DNA from: an uncultured Spartobacteria bacterium
GTDB taxonomy: Bacteria; Verrucomicrobiota; Verrucomicrobiae; Chthoniobacterales; UBA6821
Direction of reading: 5' to 3'
Length of the DNA: 10,421 nucleotides
Assembly: GCA_903919105.1 (NCBI GenBank)
Contig: CAIXGT010000093.1
Coordinates: forward strand, 1-10,421
Positions 6,929 through 10,421 of this stretch are shown piece after piece. The position numbers and the translations under genes were made by a program. Within the stretch, counting starts at the first letter, position 1, and each line of letters starts with the position of its first letter. The notes beneath the pieces are model-generated. The model was not told the DNA's origin and made no database searches. It saw only the letters and a program-made list of their open reading frames with translations.

Positions 6929-7160
6929 TATGGAACTCAGGAACTCAGGAATTGCTTGATTGGCCATTGCTTCGCATCCGTTGCATCAGGAAAAACGCGG
7001 TTGGAGAAGAGTGTGACCGCTATGAGAGAATATGGAACTCTCGCTCCATGCTCCCTAAGCAGACAGTCTCTGTAGAGAGATCATCTTTCTCCTGGGCATG
7101 CTTTCCACCCAATTGACGGTTTGGTTCTGCATTTCCCTTACTGAGTTCTTGAGTTCCAGA
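6929..7160. repeat. REPIN-like element 2: inverted 23-bp repeats around a longer spacer
   Basis: The left arm (6929-6951) is identical over 23 bases to the left arm of the element at 4841-4863. The right arm (7138-7160) is its reverse complement with 20 of 23 matches. The spacer is 186 bases, against 73 in the first element, and the two spacers show no obvious similarity. Conserved ends with a variable middle are what REPIN or MITE-like elements show. A ten-base partial arm, TATGGAACTC, sits inside the spacer at 7031-7040. Confidence 0.82.
6962..6982 (+). repeat. Direct repeat, copy A (TTGCTTYGCATCCGTT family)
   Basis: This 21-base stretch, starting GGCC and containing TTGCTTCGCATCCGTT, matches 7309-7329 at 19 of 21 positions in the same orientation. 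It lies inside the spacer of the second REPIN-like element. Confidence 0.7.
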
Positions 7161-7308
7161 TTAATGATGCAGTCTCCCCTCAAGCGACAGATTGACTAGA
7201 AGATGCACTAGGTAAGGATCTTTAGGCTGCCTTGGGTTGAGTCATGGTTACCATCTGCGCATTTCCTAATGCTTTGTTTTTTCTCTGCGTCTTTGCACTT
7301 GCTGGCCC

Positions 7309-7329
7309 GGCCGTTGCTTTGCATCCGTT
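7309..7329 (+). repeat. Direct repeat, copy B (TTGCTTYGCATCCGTT family)
   Basis: Second copy, containing TTGCTTTGCATCCGTT, located outside the REPIN-like element and followed by ACGGCTGCGCG. The two copies differ only at the two pyrimidine/purine transition positions. The unit is probably a dispersed genomic repeat. Confidence 0.7.
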
Positions 7330-7372
7330 ACGGCTGCGCGAGTCCTTGTATTTATCGACGCCCAAAGATCGT

Positions 7373-7385
7373 GCCAGAAACTGGC
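7373..7385 (-). terminator. Small hairpin downstream of the spermidine-synthase-like gene
   Basis: GCCAG and CTGGC form a perfect 5-bp stem with a 3-base loop, beginning 20 bases after the stop codon on the minus strand. There is no good T-run after it, only a short TTT further on. A rho-independent terminator is therefore possible but weak. Confidence 0.25.
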
Positions 7386-7404
7386 TGATGAACTAGAGGA
7401 TGCC

Positions 7405-8139
7405 TCAGCGTCCGCTCACCGCAACATAGACGGTTCCAGTGGATTCCCCGCCGCGGATTGGGTTTGGAAAGCTCACCACCGTCGCCTCCACCCGCGCGAA
7501 GACCTCCCGGAGCCTGGAGCAGAACTCTTCATCCGGCGACTCGTCCGACCACATGGCAAAGACCCCACCCGGATATAGATGCTGTCTCAGCGTCATGAGT
7601 CCCTTCACGGTGTAGAAAGCGGCGTGGCGTGGATTGAGCCAATGCTGGGGAGTGTGATCGATGTCCAGAAGGATAGCATGGAATCTCGCTCCCAAAGATT
7701 CCGCATGAAATCCAATCTGCGGATTCGCCGCGAGGGCGAAGAAATCCCCCTCCACATACCGTGTCCGGGGATCGGCGGAGAGCCCGGCACCGAGCGGCAC
7801 CATCCCGCTCTGATGCCACCGGATAACCGGCTCCAGATAATCAATGACGCTGAGAGATCCCACCTTCGGGTTTTTCAGCGCGGCCAAGGCCGTGCACCCG
7901 AGCCCCAGTCCACCCACAACCACATCCAGCTTCTCCCCCTCTGGGACCTCCACGGCCGCCAGGCCCAAATCGGCCAGCGCCTCTTCCACCACATAAAAGA
8001 GACTGCTCATCAGGAACTCCCCGTTGAGAATGATCTCGTGGACCACCTCGTTATCCAGCATCGGGATTTTACGCCTCCGCAGAATCAGCTCACCCAGTGG
8101 CGTCTCGCAGTAATCGAGCTCCTCAAAGGACTTTTCCAT
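7405..8139 (-). CDS. Spermidine-synthase-like Rossmann-fold protein
   Basis: A 244-residue protein resembling the spermidine/spermine synthase family. Residues about 10-50 match the small N-terminal beta domain, with NEVVHEI (30-36) in place of the usual DEFAYHE segment. A Rossmann domain follows: glycine-rich VVVGGLGLGCTALAAL (73-88), acidic VIDYLEPVI (98-106), then VEGDFF (129-134), where Asp132 would contact the adenine. The usual catalytic DxxD stretch appears as LLDIDHTP (157-164), and the typical DPxGP/S sequence is missing, so polyamine synthesis is uncertain. It could instead be a methyltransferase or an inactive relative. It begins 29 bases after the HEAT-methyltransferase gene on the same strand and is probably co-transcribed. 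The Shine-Dalgarno is weak. Confidence 0.8.
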   Translation of the reverse strand: MEKSFEELDYCETPLGELILRRRKIPMLDNEVVHEIILNGEFLMSSLFYVVEEALADLGLAAVEVPEGEKLDVVVGGLGLGCTALAALKNPKVGSLSVIDYLEPVIRWHQSGMVPLGAGLSADPRTRYVEGDFFALAANPQIGFHAESLGARFHAILLDIDHTPQHWLNPRHAAFYTVKGLMTLRQHLYPGGVFAMWSDESPDEEFCSRLREVFARVEATVVSFPNPIRGGESTGTVYVAVSGR

Positions 8140-8168
8140 TTCTGTTGTGATGGCGACGATCCGGCGGT

Positions 8169-9890
8169 TCAGTTCCGTGCGCGGCGTCGAGCTTCACGGC
8201 TATTGGCGTGCCCCCCTTTACTCCACCAAGCAGGCGCGGGAACGGGTGTCTTTTCGTCGGCCTTTGACTTCTCCTGGTGTTTTTTTCCGGGCTGACTCTT
8301 GGAAGAATTTTTAAAAGATTTCCCCAATTTTCCAGCTGCGACTTTCCGGTACATCTCCAGTCGGCAGTTGAATCCCCCGAGATCCACCGTTCTCTGGTAT
8401 TCCCGCTGCAAGGTCGGATCCTCGGGCTCGGTGCGCAGGGGATTTACAAAGACCAGTCGTCCTCCGACGCGCAGAGCGCGCGAGGCAGCAGCATAGAGAT
8501 CCGCAAAGAGCCCCTGCATGTCCTTGATGCGGACACGCCGGCCAAGCGGGGGATTCGTTATGATGAGAGAAATACTGCCGGGAGCAATGGCTGCATTCCT
8601 GAAATCACATTCCGTGAACGAACTTGTTATTTCCGTTTCCATTCCTTCGATTTTTGCCGCTTCAACATTTGCCCGGGCGACCTCTATCGCCCTGGGATCC
8701 AGATCCGTACCATGAACGGCTGTCACCCCGCCCAGCAGTCCGCGCTCGATGAGTTCCAGTCCCGAACCACAGAAGGGATCCCACACCACCTCGTCGTCAC
8801 AATATCCTGCTAGCCGCGCCATGCAGGCTGCCAGCGGAGGGTGCGAGGCGGCCGCGATGTCGTCCTGCCTGTAGCCCAGACGCGGGTCGGGATAGAGCCG
8901 TGGACGCAGCTCAACAGAGGATTCACCCCGGTTGGTAGCCAGCACGTCGATCGACCAGGGAGCCTGCCGTGCATCGTTCAGGATCTCGGGGCATAAGGCG
9001 TAGGCGCGATCGATCACCTGACGGATGGCACCCCGCTGATGGCCGCCTCCCGCAAATTCCAATCGATAGCGCGGTGCATTTTCTGTGCCGCTGAGCATCA
9101 GATCACGGGCTCGCTCGGAGGCGATGCATCGGGCTAGCGGCTCGACCCACTTCGGCCCCTCCTCTCCGCTTACTGTTCCGAGGGGAAAAGCCACCGTGGC
9201 AAAGCAGCGGAACTGGTAAAGAGAGGCCAGTTTGAACTCCTTCAGTGGCTTCAGCGTCACGCAGCCGGGCTTGGCTGATTCGATGAGCCATTCCCTTGGG
9301 GAGAGTTTTTCCTCCGCTTCCTCGCGGACGAAATCCTCCAGACCGCGACGGCAGCGTAGTAGCACCCTCATATCAGCGTCCCCATGACGCAGGGGAAGCA
9401 GGGCGTCGAGAAGAACACCTCCAGCATCCTCCCTGCGCGAAACACCCGCCTTCACTTTCTGAACCGTCATCGCCGGCAGTTCTATCCCCTCCTTGATCAG
9501 CGCAAGCGTCGCTTCGCCGCCGACTTTCTCCAGAGCGCGTCCGAGATAACGGGTCTCCCTACCCTCCTTATCCTTATTACCGGTCTTGAGTAGTGCCAGC
9601 ATCTCGCGTTCCCCCACCTCGCCCGCACCGATCTTGGGCAGCGCAGCCAGGGCATAGCGGCGGATTTTCTCCTGAGGATCCTTCAGCAAGTTGATCAGCC
9701 AGGCTCGAATTACGGCCTGTTCCTCATCCGTCCCGAATCGGGAAAAGATCATCCCGACCGCTCGGACCACAGCCACGCGCTCCAGCCGCTCACGGGCCTG
9801 TGCCGCATCGAAGCGGGGCACTTCACGAGCCCACAGCTCCTCCTTGGGCAGATCCCGCAGTTGCTTGTAGAGGTCCTGATCGGATTTCAT
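8169..9890 (-). CDS. HEAT-repeat/THUMP-like/UPF0020 RNA methyltransferase fusion
   Basis: A 573-residue multidomain protein. Residues about 35-160 are helical, HEAT-like repeats (for example AVIRAWLINLLKDPQEKIRR). Residues about 200-340 look like a degenerate THUMP/RNA-binding region ending in RPRLYPDPRLGYR. The class I methyltransferase of the UPF0020/Trm11-Trm14/RlmL type follows: ASHPPLAACMARL (348-360), motif I DPFCGSGLELIERG (371-384), GTDLDPRAIEVARAN (394-408), and catalytic motif IV TNPPLGRR (445-452). NPPL replaces the more common NPPF/Y/W. Family members make N2-methylguanosine in tRNA or 23S rRNA. The target here is unknown. The last 54 residues are Lys/Arg/Ser-rich and probably disordered, suited to RNA binding. 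ATG 9890 is used; no Shine-Dalgarno is evident. The synthase-like gene follows after 29 bases. Confidence 0.85.
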   Translation of the reverse strand: MKSDQDLYKQLRDLPKEELWAREVPRFDAAQARERLERVAVVRAVGMIFSRFGTDEEQAVIRAWLINLLKDPQEKIRRYALAALPKIGAGEVGEREMLALLKTGNKDKEGRETRYLGRALEKVGGEATLALIKEGIELPAMTVQKVKAGVSRREDAGGVLLDALLPLRHGDADMRVLLRCRRGLEDFVREEAEEKLSPREWLIESAKPGCVTLKPLKEFKLASLYQFRCFATVAFPLGTVSGEEGPKWVEPLARCIASERARDLMLSGTENAPRYRLEFAGGGHQRGAIRQVIDRAYALCPEILNDARQAPWSIDVLATNRGESSVELRPRLYPDPRLGYRQDDIAAASHPPLAACMARLAGYCDDEVVWDPFCGSGLELIERGLLGGVTAVHGTDLDPRAIEVARANVEAAKIEGMETEITSSFTECDFRNAAIAPGSISLIITNPPLGRRVRIKDMQGLFADLYAAASRALRVGGRLVFVNPLRTEPEDPTLQREYQRTVDLGGFNCRLEMYRKVAAGKLGKSFKNSSKSQPGKKHQEKSKADEKTPVPAPAWWSKGGHANSREARRRARN

Positions 9891-10010
9891 CGCAGGAGAT
9901 CATGCCAGCTTGGCGCGCAGAACCGAGTTTTAATCCATCGGCGTATGCCTTCTGCCGCATGTTTTCTTGGACTCGCATAGGATCCCTCCCTACAAGGGGA
10001 TACGCTCCAC

Positions 10011-10412
10011 ATGAACCGACTTCTCCCACTCCTCTCGATCCTCATTCTTCCGCTCCTTCTTCTCCCAGCCTGCACGTCCCACTTGCAGCAGAAGGAGAAC
10101 TTCCTGCGCGAAGCCGGGTTCCTAGCCGTAAAGCCGACAACGCCCTCCCAGATTGCTAAAGTCCAGGCCCTCACTCCTGGCAAGATCACGCAGATGACCC
10201 GCAAGGGACACACGCTCTTCGTCTTCTCGAACCCTAGTAAAAATCTCCTCCTTGTTGGTGGCAATCCCCAGTTTGAGCGCTACCAGCATATCCTCTATTC
10301 CAAGGTCGTCATTCCTGATCAGGCCGCCGACAAGGAAGATAAACTTCTGGCGGACGACTATGCCGGATGGGGTGGAATGATGGATCCCTTCTTCGGTCCC
10401 ATGTTTTACTAA
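10011..10412 (+). CDS. Small lipoprotein of unknown function
   Basis: A 133-residue predicted lipoprotein. The signal peptide has Arg3, a Leu-rich core (4-18) and lipobox LPAC, with acylated Cys21. The residue after it is Thr, so outer-membrane sorting would be expected if Lol rules apply. The mature part has a short alpha/beta pattern: FLREAGFLAVKP (31-42), a Thr/Pro/Gln segment, KITQMTRKGHTLFVF (58-72), then LLLVGG and FERYQHI. I recall uncharacterised lipoproteins of similar pattern but no assigned function. The C-terminus is unusual, GWGGMMDPFFGPMFY. AAGGGGA about 10 bases before ATG 10011 is a plausible ribosome-binding site. The gene is divergent from the HEAT-methyltransferase gene, 120 bases away. 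Confidence 0.85.
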   Translation: MNRLLPLLSILILPLLLLPACTSHLQQKENFLREAGFLAVKPTTPSQIAKVQALTPGKITQMTRKGHTLFVFSNPSKNLLLVGGNPQFERYQHILYSKVVIPDQAADKEDKLLADDYAGWGGMMDPFFGPMFY

Positions 10413-10421
10413 AAGCCTTAC

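Larger units (their letters stand above)
6928..7404. other. 477-base intergenic region with repeats, no gene
   Basis: The region lies between the converging GT9 and spermidine-synthase-like genes. It has no protein frame with a recognisable motif or ribosome-binding site. It holds the second REPIN-like element (6929-7160), a truncated third arm (7031-7040), two copies of a separate direct repeat (6962-6982 and 7309-7329), a T6 run (7277-7282) followed by CTCTGCGTCTTTGC, and a small hairpin at 7373-7385. Confidence 0.7.

Noticed and set aside
4841..7160. CRISPR-like array from the recurring GGAACTCAGGAACTCA units
   Set aside because: Copies are few, occur as inverted pairs, have irregular spacing of 73 to about 2000 bases, and no cas gene is present.
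7579..8295. Plus-strand open frame of 238 codons
   Set aside because: It is antisense to the spermidine-synthase-like gene and the tail of the methyltransferase gene, with no recognisable domain.
8277..8813. Plus-strand open frame of 178 codons
   Set aside because: It is antisense to the catalytic domain of the methyltransferase, whose motifs are well conserved.
9823..9978. Minus-strand 51-codon frame with a strong-looking Shine-Dalgarno (GGGAGG, 6 bases before ATG 9978)
   Set aside because: It overlaps the first 68 bases of the HEAT-methyltransferase gene in another frame and ends there without any motif. A leader peptide cannot be excluded, but one good-looking site is not enough.

Overview
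The window looks like chromosomal DNA of a Gram-negative bacterium, with G+C in the mid to upper 50s (estimated by eye). A verrucomicrobial or other PVC-like origin is my best guess. It rests on a PEP-CTERM/exosortase-type CAAX protease homologue, a small PUR-alpha-like protein, a fused FeoA-FeoB, a GT9 (LPS-type) glycosyltransferase, a lipoprotein, and Shine-Dalgarno signals that are mostly weak. No rRNA, tRNA, transposase, phage gene or CRISPR array was seen, so the lineage call is inference.

Left part (1-3860, all minus strand): four genes read leftward in the order CPBP/CAAX protease homologue, nadE (glutamine-dependent NAD+ synthetase), fur-family regulator, feoAB. The first three are separated by only 9-10 bases and probably form one transcript. 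A 112-base gap precedes feoAB and holds a good sigma-70-like promoter overlaid by a perfect 6+6 dyad. The layout suggests a Fur-type regulator controlling ferrous iron uptake. FeoA and FeoB are one continuous reading frame that leaves the window at base 1.

Middle (3861-7404): an 82-base divergent region carries a 14-bp tandem duplication and a G8 tract. It is followed by nfo (endonuclease IV, all nine metal ligands present). Then comes a likely plus-strand operon: a small PUR/DUF3276-like nucleic-acid-binding protein, a CxxCxxCC (YkgJ-type) metal-binding protein, and a GT9 glycosyltransferase. The most unusual non-coding structure lies here. Two REPIN-like elements, one after nfo and one after the glycosyltransferase gene, are each bounded by inverted copies of a roughly 23-bp sequence containing GGAACTCAGGAACTCA. 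The spacers differ in length and sequence. The 477-base gap 6928-7404 holds the second element, a partial third copy, and an unrelated direct repeat.

Right part (7405-10421): a minus-strand pair encodes a HEAT-repeat/THUMP-like/UPF0020 methyltransferase fusion followed by a spermidine-synthase-like Rossmann protein with a non-canonical active site. Divergent from it is a small plus-strand lipoprotein of unknown function. I see no convincing complete new multi-gene system. The best leads are the REPIN-like family, the dyad at the feoAB promoter, the HEAT-methyltransferase plus synthase-like pair, and the CAAX-protease/nadE/fur/feoAB linkage.
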